Source: Bacilli bacterium PM5-9 (GTDB lineage Bacteria > Bacillota_I > Bacilli_A > JAJDGJ01). Taken from it: a DNA stretch of 41,915 nt. Location of the stretch: NCBI GenBank assembly GCA_029893765.1, contig JARXZD010000011.1, forward strand, positions 1 through 41,915. Reading direction: 5' to 3'. Position numbers and translations under genes: made by a program. Under the pieces are notes generated by a model. That model was not told the origin of the DNA. It was given only the letters and a program-made list of their open reading frames with translations, and did no database searches. Shown piece by piece: positions 16,711 through 26,354 of the stretch (position 1 is its first letter; every line of letters begins with the position of its first letter).

Positions 16711-16734
16711 TTTTACTTTATTTTAACAGTAAAA
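16711..16734. promoter_or_regulatory. 7-10-7 inverted repeat upstream of the LRR protein gene
   Basis: TTTTACT (16711-16717) and AGTAAAA (16728-16734) form a perfect dyad with a 10-nt spacer. They lie in the leader of the first promoter and just upstream of the alternative -10 element. It is probably a regulator-binding site. The protein is unknown. Confidence 0.35.
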
Positions 16735-16773
16735 CATGTTATCATATAAGGTACAAAAAAAGGGGGAATAGAA

Positions 16774-19065
16774 ATGAAAAAACGAATATTTTCTAGTGCA
16801 ATTAGCTTATTGCTTTTATTTATTCCTATAATATTATCAAATAATGATGGTAATGCAAAATGTTTAAAATATACTGGATATAACCATGAATGGAAACACG
16901 GTAGTGAATGGCCAGAGAATGGAAATAAGGAATTATTAGTTTGCCAAGTAATTCCAGATGAAAATTTAAGATATGAGCTTAGTCGTACAACAACTGAGCT
17001 AATTGATGATGCCAAAGTAACACAAGATGATTTAAATAGAATTATTGGAGATAATTTGGTTATTTCAAATGCTGCAATTAATAATATTGAGGGGCTTCAA
17101 TATTTAACATCATTGAAAACTATCTCAATAAATAATACAAATGTAACTGATATCGAACCATTAAATAATCTAAGTGAATTAACATCACTAAAAATAACTA
17201 ATTCAAATATAAAAAATATTAGACCTTTAAGTATTTTAAATAAATTAAATAATTTAGATTTAGAAAACAATAATATTACAAACTTAGATGCCTTAGTAAA
17301 TTTAAATAATCTTGAGACACTTAATTTATCAAGAAACAAAATTTATGACATTTCATCACTAAGTTATCTAACAAATGTTAAAAAGTTATATTTAGATGGA
17401 AATGATATAAAAACAATTTATTATTTAAAAGATTTAAAAAACTTAAAAATTTTATCTTTAGCAAGTAATTCAATAAGTGATTTAAGTCCAATACAAAATA
17501 ATCAAAAATTTGATAAATTGTATTTAAGTAATAATGAAATTAGTGATTTCTCTTATTTAAATATAAAAGATGAAGATAGCCTTGAGGCTAATAATCAAGT
17601 AATAGAATTAACATTACATTCTAGCAATGGTGAAATAGAATTTTATAATCCACTTGAAGGAGTAAAAAGTGAAATAATTGAATTAAAGTATGAAGGTAAA
17701 AATATTTGTGATAATGATAGAAAATGTAAAATCACAAAATTAAAAAGAGAAAATAGTTTAGAAATAGACTATGAAAATAGAATGGCAGATAATACTAAAA
17801 ATAGTAATATTACAGGTAAAGTTCAAATTGAGTATGGTGATAATCTTGTTGAAATAAAAGATATGTTATTAGAACCTGAAATTGAAGTACCACTAAATGG
17901 AACTAGTAAAGTAGAAACAACTTTTATTACTAAACCAGTGCTTGATTTACCATTTGATTCTGATTTAGATTATTACTCTGATGATTTTACGATTGCTAGT
18001 GTAGATAATATGGGAGTTATCAGTGGGAATAAAATTGGTGAAACATATATTAATGTTAGTAGTAAAATAAAAGTGTATAATCCTAAAACTGAAAGTATGA
18101 GCTTTGTAAAGAAAAGAATTAAAGTTGTTGTTAAGGCAATTAATAGAGTTAATGCGATTAATATAACAACGGATAATTTAACACTGATTGAAGGAGATAG
18201 GTATCAAATAAAATATACTATTGAACCAAGTGATGCAACATTTAATCAGGTTAAATTTGTTAAGGATAAAGATAATGAGAAAGTATTAAATGTTTCTTTA
18301 ACAGGAGAAGTAATAGCATTAAAAAAAGGTAGTACTAAAATAACAATCAATAGTGTTGATAATAAAAAAATAAAAAAAGTAATAAATGTTAATGTAATAC
18401 CAATTCAAGTAAAACTTCCGGCAAAAATGAATATTATGGATGCAGCACTTGTTAAAACGATTGGAAACTTTGAACAATTTAAAGTGGATAAAGATATTTT
18501 AGAGATTACTAAATTAAAAGATAATGAGTATCGTTTTCTTGCAAAAGCAACTGGTAATGTCAAAGTTACATATTATGTTGGTACAACAACAAAAACATAT
18601 CAAATTAAAATTGATCAAATAGCTGATGTTAAAAAGGTTAACATTGATACTAAAGATGCTAATAAGAAAATGGTTGGTTATTTTGAATTGCAACAAGATT
18701 CATGGTTTAATAAAAAAGTTGAAACAACATATTATAACGATAAAAATAAACCTGTTTTAAAAGAAATAAGAACTTTTATTTATGATGAAAGCAAATGTCA
18801 AAAAACTAATAAGTATCTTTTAATGAACTGTGGAATTAAAGAGACAATTGTTTTGAAAAAAGATAATAAAAATATTAAAACGATAAAATATTTGTATGAG
18901 CAAAATAAAGAAAGTATTGTCGAGGAAATATTTTATAAAAATGATAACTCAATAAATTATAAAGTTGTTTATGATGTAAAAGGATTAAACGGCTTATATG
19001 AATATAATTATAATAGTAAGACAAAGTACAATTATGTAAATAATAAATATGTAAAAGCTAACTAG
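16774..19065 (+). CDS. Secreted leucine-rich-repeat protein with Ig-like (Big2) domains
   Basis: This 763-aa exported protein starts with a signal peptide (MKKR, then a hydrophobic run, about residues 1-27). A cap-like region follows, then roughly eight 22-residue leucine-rich repeats of internalin type (about 90-275, such as LETLNLSRNKIYDISSL). Two bacterial Ig-like domains come next (about 370-455 and 455-545, the second containing YTIEPSDATFNQV and GEVIALKKGSTKI). The C-terminal 200 residues match nothing I recognise. No LPXTG anchor, SLH or choline-binding repeat is seen, so it is either released or held non-covalently. Such proteins usually bind surfaces or host ligands. The target cannot be inferred. 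It is a single gene with its own promoter and no clear terminator before parA. Confidence 0.85.
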   Translation: MKKRIFSSAISLLLLFIPIILSNNDGNAKCLKYTGYNHEWKHGSEWPENGNKELLVCQVIPDENLRYELSRTTTELIDDAKVTQDDLNRIIGDNLVISNAAINNIEGLQYLTSLKTISINNTNVTDIEPLNNLSELTSLKITNSNIKNIRPLSILNKLNNLDLENNNITNLDALVNLNNLETLNLSRNKIYDISSLSYLTNVKKLYLDGNDIKTIYYLKDLKNLKILSLASNSISDLSPIQNNQKFDKLYLSNNEISDFSYLNIKDEDSLEANNQVIELTLHSSNGEIEFYNPLEGVKSEIIELKYEGKNICDNDRKCKITKLKRENSLEIDYENRMADNTKNSNITGKVQIEYGDNLVEIKDMLLEPEIEVPLNGTSKVETTFITKPVLDLPFDSDLDYYSDDFTIASVDNMGVISGNKIGETYINVSSKIKVYNPKTESMSFVKKRIKVVVKAINRVNAINITTDNLTLIEGDRYQIKYTIEPSDATFNQVKFVKDKDNEKVLNVSLTGEVIALKKGSTKITINSVDNKKIKKVINVNVIPIQVKLPAKMNIMDAALVKTIGNFEQFKVDKDILEITKLKDNEYRFLAKATGNVKVTYYVGTTTKTYQIKIDQIADVKKVNIDTKDANKKMVGYFELQQDSWFNKKVETTYYNDKNKPVLKEIRTFIYDESKCQKTNKYLLMNCGIKETIVLKKDNKNIKTIKYLYEQNKESIVEEIFYKNDNSINYKVVYDVKGLNGLYEYNYNSKTKYNYVNNKYVKAN

Positions 19066-19074
19066 TGAATATGA

Positions 19075-19103
19075 TTGAATGAAACTTAAATAAATGTTAA
19101 AAT
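19075..19103 (+). promoter_or_regulatory. Promoter of parAB
   Basis: TTGAAT (19075-19080) and TAAAAT (19098-19103) have a 17-nt spacer and lie 38 nt before the parA ATG. Confidence 0.6.
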
Positions 19104-19140
19104 ATTAATTGATGTTTATAAAGGAAAAGAGGCGCGATTG

Positions 19141-19917
19141 ATGGCAAAAATAATAGCAATCACTAACCAAAAAGGTGGAGTAGGCAAAACAACAACTAGT
19201 GTTAATTTAGCATCTGCATTAGCACATAAAAATAAGAAAGTATTATTAGTGGATTTAGATCCTCAAGGAAATAGTACAAGTGGTGTTGGTTTAGATAAAA
19301 CTAATGTTGAAAACTCTGTTTATGAAGTTATCATGCATGAAGTAAAGGCTAGCGATGCCTTAGTAAATACTAAATTTGAAAATTTGGTTATTATGCCTGC
19401 AAGCATTGATTTGGCAGGTGTTGATATTCAACTTGCTAAATTAGAAAAAGGTAGGGAACAAATGTTAAAGCAACAACTTAACCAAGTTAGCTCATACTTT
19501 GATTATATTATTATTGATTGTCCACCTTCATTAGGCGTTTTAAATACTAATGCACTTAGTGCTGCTGATTCAGTTATTATTCCAGTTCAGTGTGAGTATT
19601 ATGCTTTAGAAGGGTTAACGCAATTACTAGGAACAATTAGAGCTGTGCAACAACGTTATAATAAAAAATTAAAAATTGAAGGCGTTGTTTTAACTATGAT
19701 GGATAATCGAACTAAATTAGGTTTGGAAGTAAGTCAAGAAGTTAGAAAGTATTTTAAAGAAAAAGTATATAAAACAATAATACCTAGAAATGTAAAATTA
19801 AGTGAAGCGCCTGGAATGGGATTACCAATTAATGAGTACGACCCAGCTTCAGCAGGAAGTCTTGCTTATTTATCTCTAGCAGAAGAGGTGGAGCTTACTA
19901 ATGGAAAAACAAAATAG
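19141..19917 (+). CDS. parA: Chromosome partitioning ATPase ParA/Soj
   Basis: This 258-aa ParA has the deviant Walker A KGGVGKTT (11-18), Walker A' [11 protein letters not shown] and the switch segment [11 protein letters not shown]. It binds DNA non-specifically as an ATP dimer and works with ParB in origin segregation and control of replication initiation. The ATG at 19141 is preferred over the TTG at 19138. It overlaps parB by 17 nt. In Bacillus subtilis, soj-spo0J follow noc. Here the noc-like gene lies about 15 kb downstream. Confidence 0.95.
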   Translation: MAKIIAITNQKGGVGKTTTSVNLASALAHKNKKVLLVDLDPQGNSTSGVGLDKTNVENSVYEVIMHEVKASDALVNTKFENLVIMPASIDLAGVDIQLAKLEKGREQMLKQQLNQVSSYFDYIIIDCPPSLGVLNTNALSAADSVIIPVQCEYYALEGLTQLLGTIRAVQQRYNKKLKIEGVVLTMMDNRTKLGLEVSQEVRKYFKEKVYKTIIPRNVKLSEAPGMGLPINEYDPASAGSLAYLSLAEEVELTNGKTK

Positions 19918-20767
19918 TCGTTTGGGAAAAGGGCTTGAAGCCTTACTTGGTGGGGATGTTAATGAAATAATTGACGAAATAGAAAATAATTATAATAGTG
20001 AAGAGGTTGTTCAACTGAATTTAAATGAAGTGTCGCCTAATCCATATCAACCTCGTGAAGTTTTTGATGAGACTAAAATCAATGAATTAGCAGAATCAAT
20101 AAAAAATCATGGTATGTTTACACCGATAATTGTTAAAAAATCATCGAGTGGCTATAACATTATTGCTGGGGAAAGAAGATATCGAGCTTCACAAAAATTA
20201 GGTTTAGAAACAATTCCAGCATTAATTACTGATTTTGATGATCGTTTAATGATGGAGATTGCCTTATTAGAAAATATTCAAAGGGAAAATCTTAATCCTT
20301 TAGAGGAAGCTAGAGCTTTAAAAAATATTATGGATAAATATAATTATACTCAAGAAGAAGTTGCTAAAAAAATGGGTAAATCAAGATCTCATATTGCTAA
20401 TACACTGAGATTATTGTCTTTAAACTCTCGTATTCAAGATTTGATTTTGAGTGGTAAGATAAGTATGGGACATGCTAAAATATTAGTTGGATTAGATGAA
20501 GATGTCTTAGATATTGTTAGTAATGAGATTGTAAATAAGAAACTTAGTGTTAGAGATACTGAAAAATTAGTTAATGAACTTAAAAATAAAAGTAAGCCTA
20601 TTGCTAAAGAAAAGAAATTAAGTCCTGAGTATATTGAAATTGAGAAATCTCTTCGTGAAAAACTTGGAACAAAGGTAAAAATAGATACTAAATCAATAAC
20701 TGTTAATTATGAAAATACTGATGATTTGAATAGAATTTTAGAAATATTAGGAATTGAAATTGATTAA
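19901..20767 (+). CDS. parB: Chromosome partitioning protein ParB/Spo0J
   Basis: This 288-aa ParB begins with a Soj-interaction peptide ([13 protein letters not shown], about 5-17). It has a CTP-binding ParB/Srx domain (NPYQPR, then GERRYRA), a helix-turn-helix ([23 protein letters not shown]) and a C-terminal dimerisation domain. It loads at parS and spreads as a CTP-dependent clamp. No canonical parS is present in this window. It is translationally coupled to parA and ends at a good terminator. The Lys/Arg-rich N-terminus and GKSRSHIAN identify it as the Spo0J rather than the Noc paralogue. Confidence 0.95.
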   Translation: MEKQNSRLGKGLEALLGGDVNEIIDEIENNYNSEEVVQLNLNEVSPNPYQPREVFDETKINELAESIKNHGMFTPIIVKKSSSGYNIIAGERRYRASQKLGLETIPALITDFDDRLMMEIALLENIQRENLNPLEEARALKNIMDKYNYTQEEVAKKMGKSRSHIANTLRLLSLNSRIQDLILSGKISMGHAKILVGLDEDVLDIVSNEIVNKKLSVRDTEKLVNELKNKSKPIAKEKKLSPEYIEIEKSLREKLGTKVKIDTKSITVNYENTDDLNRILEILGIEID

Positions 20768-20796
20768 GTATTATTAATTTAGATAATCAATAATTG

Positions 20797-20822
20797 GAGA
20801 TGACAAGTGTTATCTCTTTTTT
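20797..20822 (+). terminator. Intrinsic terminator of parAB
   Basis: The 8-bp stem GAGATGAC-like (20797-20804) with GTTATCTC (20809-20816) has an AAGT loop and is followed by six T. Confidence 0.75.
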
Positions 20823-20826
20823 ATAT

Positions 20827-20850
20827 AATCATTTTAAATTTAAAATGATT
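20827..20850. repeat. Perfect 24-nt A/T-rich palindrome
   Basis: The half-site AATCATTTTAAA (20827-20838) is followed directly by its exact reverse complement. There is no spacer, so it is more like a dimeric protein site than an RNA hairpin. Confidence 0.5.
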
Positions 20851-21002
20851 AAGCTAAATAATGAATAAACAGGCTAAAATAATAACTAATAATTATGATG
20901 ATATAAATATTTCAAATAGAAAATTAGTCAAATTACGAACTAAAATCAAATAAAATTGATAATAATTATGGTTTTTTATAATGTCTATTTTTTCACAATA
21001 CC

Positions 21003-21025
21003 CCTTTAAAATAGGTATTTTAAGG
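21003..21025. promoter_or_regulatory. Imperfect inverted repeat upstream of the permease promoter
   Basis: CCTTTAAAATA and TATTTTAAGG flank GG, with one bulged T in the left arm. The site lies about 50 nt before the -35 box. It may be an operator. Its partner is unknown. Confidence 0.3.
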
Positions 21026-21074
21026 CATTTTGTAAAAAAAATATTATCGTTGAAAATCTTTTTATCAAAAGGGT

Positions 21075-21103
21075 TTGACTTTTATGTGTACATTCGTTAT
21101 ACT
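21075..21103 (+). promoter_or_regulatory. Promoter of the amino-acid permease
   Basis: TTGACT (21075-21080), a 17-nt spacer and TATACT (21098-21103) are near consensus. The 5' leader is about 50 nt. Confidence 0.8.
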
Positions 21104-21161
21104 TAATGCATGGAAGTCTTAATAAATATAAAATTTATTAAAAATTAAGGAGGAAAAAGTA

Positions 21162-22499
21162 ATGAATAAAAAAATTACATTTACTGAAGCGTTACTAACA
21201 GCTGTTGGTATGGTTATCGGTTCTGGGATCTTCTTCAGAGCTGACAACATTCTAGGATTCACTGAAGGTAATATCGGTGTTGCTGTTGTTGCGTGGTTTG
21301 TATTAGGGTTCACTTTAATCTTTGCTGGTATTGGGATGTCAGTTTTAGCGTCTCGTTCACAAAGAGAAGGTGGAATCGTAGGGTATATGGAAGATTGCTT
21401 TGGTGAAAAAGCAGCATTCTTAACAGGATGGTTTACAACTTTCATTTACATTCCATTATTAACAGGAATTTTAGGAATTGTAGCTTCTGGGTTCTTTTTA
21501 CAACTAATCGGTGTTGAAAATGCTGGACCAGGAGTAACTCAATTAGTAGGATTTATCTTTATCGTTGCTGCATATACTTGGAACTATTTAAGTACTAAGT
21601 TCTCAGCTTTATTCTCATCAGCTGCAACAATCATCAAATTATTACCAATCGTTATTATCGGTATTATCGGTATGACTAAATTAGATATTGGTGTAATTTC
21701 TGAAGGAATTGGTGCATTCAAAATGGGATTATTCACTGCTCCATTACTATCAATGGCATTCGCATTTGATGGATGGACTTCAGTAGCAACTTTATCAAAA
21801 GATATGGAAAACCCACAAAAAGATATTGCTAAAGTTTTAGCTTTAAACGCTATAATCGTAACATTTGCTTACGTATTATACTTCACAGGTATGACTATGT
21901 TAATTCCTACTGAAACTATCATCGCTGAAGGAGATGGACACGTATTCATCGCTGCACAATCAGTATTAGGTGATATGGGTGGTAAATTCGTATTATTCTG
22001 TGTTGTTATGTCAGTATTAGGAACATTAAACGGAAACGTTATGGCTGGATTTAGATATCCACATGCTTTAGCACAAGCTAAAGATTTACCTAATTCAGAA
22101 TTCTTCGTTGAAGAGTCTAAATATGGTACAACTGGTAGAGCTGCAATGATTACATTTACATGTGTTTGTGCATGGTATGTATTATATACAGTTCAAGCAT
22201 TCGCTGCTGCTGGTGGTGCAGAAACTTATTTATTCTCAGGTATCTCATTTGATGATATTCCTATCATGGCAATTGCTGCAGTTATTATTTTACTAATGAT
22301 TGGTGCAATGAAATATGGTATGAAAGAAGGATACGGAGTTGTTAAATCAATTATCGCTCCAATTATTGGTATCATTGGACAAGGGTATGTAATTTACTCA
22401 TTTTTTGGTACTAACTCATCTTGGTTAACTTATATGATCGTTGTAATTGTTATTGTTGCAATTGGTTATGGAGTTAGAAGTCAAGTTAAAAAAGCTTAA
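21162..22499 (+). CDS. APC-superfamily amino-acid permease
   Basis: This 445-aa integral membrane protein has about 12 predicted transmembrane helices. The first helix carries the APC substrate-binding signature VGMVIGSGIFFRADN. FAFDGWTSVATLSKDMENPQKDI is the conserved intracellular loop after helix 6. It resembles the LAT/SteT-like exchangers and clostridial amino-acid permeases. The substrate is not determinable from sequence. It is monocistronic, between a strong promoter and a strong terminator. AAGGAGG precedes the ATG. Because the lysine locus encodes no transporter, this gene is one candidate for lysine or ornithine uptake, but no riboswitch controls it. Confidence 0.88.
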   Translation: MNKKITFTEALLTAVGMVIGSGIFFRADNILGFTEGNIGVAVVAWFVLGFTLIFAGIGMSVLASRSQREGGIVGYMEDCFGEKAAFLTGWFTTFIYIPLLTGILGIVASGFFLQLIGVENAGPGVTQLVGFIFIVAAYTWNYLSTKFSALFSSAATIIKLLPIVIIGIIGMTKLDIGVISEGIGAFKMGLFTAPLLSMAFAFDGWTSVATLSKDMENPQKDIAKVLALNAIIVTFAYVLYFTGMTMLIPTETIIAEGDGHVFIAAQSVLGDMGGKFVLFCVVMSVLGTLNGNVMAGFRYPHALAQAKDLPNSEFFVEESKYGTTGRAAMITFTCVCAWYVLYTVQAFAAAGGAETYLFSGISFDDIPIMAIAAVIILLMIGAMKYGMKEGYGVVKSIIAPIIGIIGQGYVIYSFFGTNSSWLTYMIVVIVIVAIGYGVRSQVKKA

Positions 22500-22516
22500 T
22501 TAAAAAGTAAATATTA

Positions 22517-22544
22517 AAAGTACAACTTCGGTTGTGCTTTTTTT
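22517..22544 (+). terminator. Intrinsic terminator of the permease gene
   Basis: The 10-bp stem (22517-22526/22531-22540) has a stable TTCG tetraloop and is followed by a T-run. Confidence 0.9.
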
Positions 22545-22552
22545 GTTTGTGC

Positions 22553-22581
22553 TTGCTAAAAGAGGTATTTTTGAGTATAAT
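22553..22581 (+). promoter_or_regulatory. Promoter of tgt
   Basis: TTGCTA (22553-22558), a 17-nt spacer and TATAAT (22576-22581), 30 nt before the tgt ATG. Confidence 0.7.
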
Positions 22582-22610
22582 ATAAGAGCTAAAGGAGAGT
22601 GTTTTTTTAA

Positions 22611-23747
<1,137 letters not shown>

Positions 23748-23758
23748 GAGGTGAAAAA

Positions 23759-24712
23759 ATGAGAATTTTTAGTTTTAGTAGAGTTATCTATGATGGATAT
23801 CTTACTTTAGATTTATTTGTATTTGTAATAAGACAAAAAATGACAAGAATATTTGACTTCTTTGTATTATTTCCTGATATAATTAATTTTTTATTAAAGA
23901 GAATTGATTCAACAAAAATGTTTGAAAAGTTTTATTATATTTTACTAAGTAGTATTACAGTGAGTGAGCTTAACTTATTCAAAGTAAACAACATTCATAA
24001 AATTGATTTAGAAGGATTTGGTATTGTTAAAGATAACCCAAAAGATGTGATTGTTACTGGTGAACCATCATTCTTAGTTGATTTATTTATTAATAGAAAT
24101 AAATACAATGTTATTTGTACAGAATATGATTTACATTCAAGAAAAGTAGTTGGAAAATTATGTTTACATCGACATAAAATTGAAAAGATGAAAAGAGCTG
24201 GAATTAATTATATTAATCAATTATTTATCTTTTCATTTAAGGAAAAAGAGTTAATGAAAATGGCTGATTATATTCTTGTGTACCGTGATGAAGAGGTAAT
24301 TGAATATGATTCATATAGAGCAACTTTAAAAGATCGTTTGTTTTATAATATAACAAATAAAAAATTAATTACTTATTGCTTTTTAGCTTTTTTCTGGTTA
24401 TTAGTAATGATAATTATTTCAAGTATTTTATCATTCTTTGTTGATGCAGTGGCATCTTATTTAATAGGATATATTTTATGGTTTATTGCAACATACATTT
24501 CAACTGTAATGTATGTTAATAATGAGCATTTTACAATAGACCATGCTCTAAATTATATTTTAGGAATTATTCCAAATTTTTTATTGCAATTATTATTTGT
24601 TTTAATTTTTTGTAGTATTATTGGATTACATTCATGGTTTGTAATTCTTATTGGTGGCTTACTTGCTTTTCCACTTTTAATTTTTATGACACGATTCTAT
24701 CGTTTTGATTAA
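23759..24712 (+). CDS. Membrane protein with a degenerate HAD-phosphatase-like domain
   Basis: This 317-aa protein has a soluble N-terminal half (about 1-200) that looks like a HAD subfamily IB phosphatase. FSFSRVIYDGYLT (4-16) lies where active enzymes have FDFDGT, so both catalytic aspartates are serines (5 and 7). IVTGEP (98-103) matches motif II, and Lys140 may match motif III. FSFKEKELMKMADYILVY (158-175) matches motif IV without its aspartates. About four transmembrane helices follow (roughly 206-228, 232-252, 264-287 and 291-309). This looks like a membrane-tethered pseudoenzyme. The HAD relationship is my pattern reading and needs a profile search. It follows tgt by 11 nt and its stop codon lies in a terminator. 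Confidence 0.6.
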   Translation: MRIFSFSRVIYDGYLTLDLFVFVIRQKMTRIFDFFVLFPDIINFLLKRIDSTKMFEKFYYILLSSITVSELNLFKVNNIHKIDLEGFGIVKDNPKDVIVTGEPSFLVDLFINRNKYNVICTEYDLHSRKVVGKLCLHRHKIEKMKRAGINYINQLFIFSFKEKELMKMADYILVYRDEEVIEYDSYRATLKDRLFYNITNKKLITYCFLAFFWLLVMIIISSILSFFVDAVASYLIGYILWFIATYISTVMYVNNEHFTIDHALNYILGIIPNFLLQLLFVLIFCSIIGLHSWFVILIGGLLAFPLLIFMTRFYRFD

Positions 24713-24741
24713 AAAGATATAGTGTATATATATCTTTTTTT
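24711..24741 (+). terminator. Intrinsic terminator after the HAD-like membrane protein gene
   Basis: The 11-bp stem 24711-24721/24729-24739 (AAAAAGATATA with TATATCTTTTT) overlaps the stop codon and is followed by T residues. Confidence 0.65.
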
Positions 24742-24742
24742 C

Positions 24743-24771
24743 TTTATCTTAGTAAGTTTTTTAGGTATAAT
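24743..24771 (+). promoter_or_regulatory. Promoter of the tmk cluster
   Basis: TATAAT (24766-24771) with a weak -35 TTTATC (24743-24748), spacer 17. It leaves a short leader before the GTG start of tmk. Confidence 0.5.
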
Positions 24772-24793
24772 GATATTAAAGGGAATGATAGAT

Positions 24794-25426
24794 GTGAAAA
24801 AGAGTTTTTTTATTACTTTTGAAGGACCAGATGGTAGTGGAAAGTCAACCATAATTAAAAAAGTAGCAAAATATTTAGATAAAAATAATTATGAGTATGT
24901 TTTAACAAGAGAGCCAGGTGGTTCAAATATTGCTGAACAAATAAGAGAGATAATTCTCGATCCAAAAAATGTTCAATTATCAGCAAGTACAGAAGCATTG
25001 TTATATGCTGCAAGTCGTGCACAACATTTTGATGAAATTATTAAACCAGCACTTGATGATAGCAAGATTGTAATTTGTGATCGTTTTTTAGATAGTTCGT
25101 TAGTATATCAAGGTATTGCAAGAAATCTTGGTGTTGAAGAGGTTTTAAGTATTAATCGTTTTGCGATTAAAGATGTTTTACCTGATTTAACTATCTTTTT
25201 TGATGTTGATCCAGTAATTGGTTTAGAACGTATTCAAAAGAGTAAAGTTAGAGAAATCAACCGTTTAGATTTAGAAAGTGTTAAATTTCATCAAGAGGTG
25301 TATGATGGATATCATAAAATAATTGAGAATGATAAAAAGCGATTTGAAATTATTGATGCGTCTCAAAGTATTGAAAAAGTTTTTCAAGATACTATCGCAG
25401 CAATAAAGGAGCGATATGATGGATAA
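24794..25426 (+). CDS. tmk: Thymidylate kinase
   Basis: Tmk of about 210 aa phosphorylates dTMP to dTDP. The P-loop EGPDGSGKST is at residues 10-19, the DRX motif is ICDRFLDSSLVYQG, and TREPGG is the substrate loop. I choose the GTG at 24794, about 10 nt after AAAGGG. It gives the usual length and places the P-loop at its normal distance from the N-terminus. Upstream in-frame starts (24785, 24770, 24722) would add a hydrophobic extension and run into the terminator. It overlaps holB by 8 nt and heads a cluster in the Bacillus order tmk-holB-ricT-trmN6-rsmI. Confidence 0.93.
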   Translation: MKKSFFITFEGPDGSGKSTIIKKVAKYLDKNNYEYVLTREPGGSNIAEQIREIILDPKNVQLSASTEALLYAASRAQHFDEIIKPALDDSKIVICDRFLDSSLVYQGIARNLGVEEVLSINRFAIKDVLPDLTIFFDVDPVIGLERIQKSKVREINRLDLESVKFHQEVYDGYHKIIENDKKRFEIIDASQSIEKVFQDTIAAIKERYDG

Positions 25427-26354
25427 TTTTATTAAAATGCAAAGTAAATTTGTTCAACAAATTAATAATTGTAAAAAGCTTGCTAAATTTCCACAAGCAA
25501 TTTTGATTGAGGGCTCTAGTGATTTAGTTTTAGATAATGCGATAAAGTATACAATAGCGTCTTTATTGTGTGATGACAATCCAGCATGCTTAAAATGTGA
25601 TACTTGTCAAAAGACATTGACTAATAATTTAATAGATGTTATTGAGTTTGATTTAAAAGATGAAACATTAAAAAAAGAAAATGTTTTAGAAATTCAAAAA
25701 AGGTTTTCTAAAACTGCTTTAGAAAGTACTAATAAGCAGATATATGTTATTAAATATATTGAAAGTGCAAGTAGTATTGTAATGAATGCTCTATTAAAAT
25801 TTTTAGAAGAGCCAAATGAAAATGTTTATGCTATTTTCACTACAAATAATGTTGATAAAGTTTTAGAAACAATTATATCTAGGACAATTAAATTTAGATT
25901 AGCATATAATGACAAAACTAAAATAAAAGAAATTTTAGAAGGAGAATATTCAAGTAAAGATATTGATATAGCTCTTTTAATAACTAGTGATGAAGCACAA
26001 ATAAAAATGATACTAGATGGTAGACCTTTTATTACTTTTAAAGAAAATGCTAATAAAATATTTAGAAATATTTATACTGGTAATTTTTATTTAGCAATAT
26101 ATGAGTTATTAAATGATTTTGAAAAAGAAGAATTAAGTGTTTTCTTTGAATTATTTTATACTAGTTTAACAAACATTGATATTCTAGCTAATTTTAATGT
26201 TGAAGAAGAAATAATTAATAAAATTAAAAATACTGAAAATTTAGATATAGCTTTGGATGTTATTTTGTCTTCAAGATTACAACTTGAAACAAATATGAAC
26301 AAAGCATTAATAATTGATAAGTTTAGTATTCAAATAGAAGGAGCAATGCTATGA
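25419..26354 (+). CDS. holB: DNA polymerase III subunit delta prime
   Basis: This 311-aa delta-prime clamp-loader subunit has an AAA+ fold with a non-functional P-loop (ILIEGSSDLVLDNA), as expected for delta prime. It has a zinc module (Cys52, Cys58, Cys61 and Cys64 in LLCDDNPACLKCDTC) and a sensor segment with ALLKFLEEPNENV and ISRT in place of an SRC motif. It assembles with delta and tau/gamma to load the beta clamp. The second of two consecutive ATG codons (25419) fits the AAAGGAG at 25405-25411 better than 25416. It overlaps ricT by 4 nt. Confidence 0.92.
   Translation: MDNFIKMQSKFVQQINNCKKLAKFPQAILIEGSSDLVLDNAIKYTIASLLCDDNPACLKCDTCQKTLTNNLIDVIEFDLKDETLKKENVLEIQKRFSKTALESTNKQIYVIKYIESASSIVMNALLKFLEEPNENVYAIFTTNNVDKVLETIISRTIKFRLAYNDKTKIKEILEGEYSSKDIDIALLITSDEAQIKMILDGRPFITFKENANKIFRNIYTGNFYLAIYELLNDFEKEELSVFFELFYTSLTNIDILANFNVEEEIINKIKNTENLDIALDVILSSRLQLETNMNKALIIDKFSIQIEGAML

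Larger units (their letters stand above)
20768..21161. other. 394-nt non-coding region between parB and the permease
   Basis: Very A/T-rich. It contains the parB terminator, a perfect 24-nt palindrome (20827-20850), an imperfect inverted repeat (21003-21025) and a near-consensus promoter (21075-21103). I see no coding potential and no parS or DnaA-box cluster. Confidence 0.7.

Noticed and set aside
23759-24712. Active HAD phosphatase (SerB-like)
   Set aside because: Both nucleophile-motif aspartates and the motif IV aspartates are missing, so an active phosphatase is not supported.
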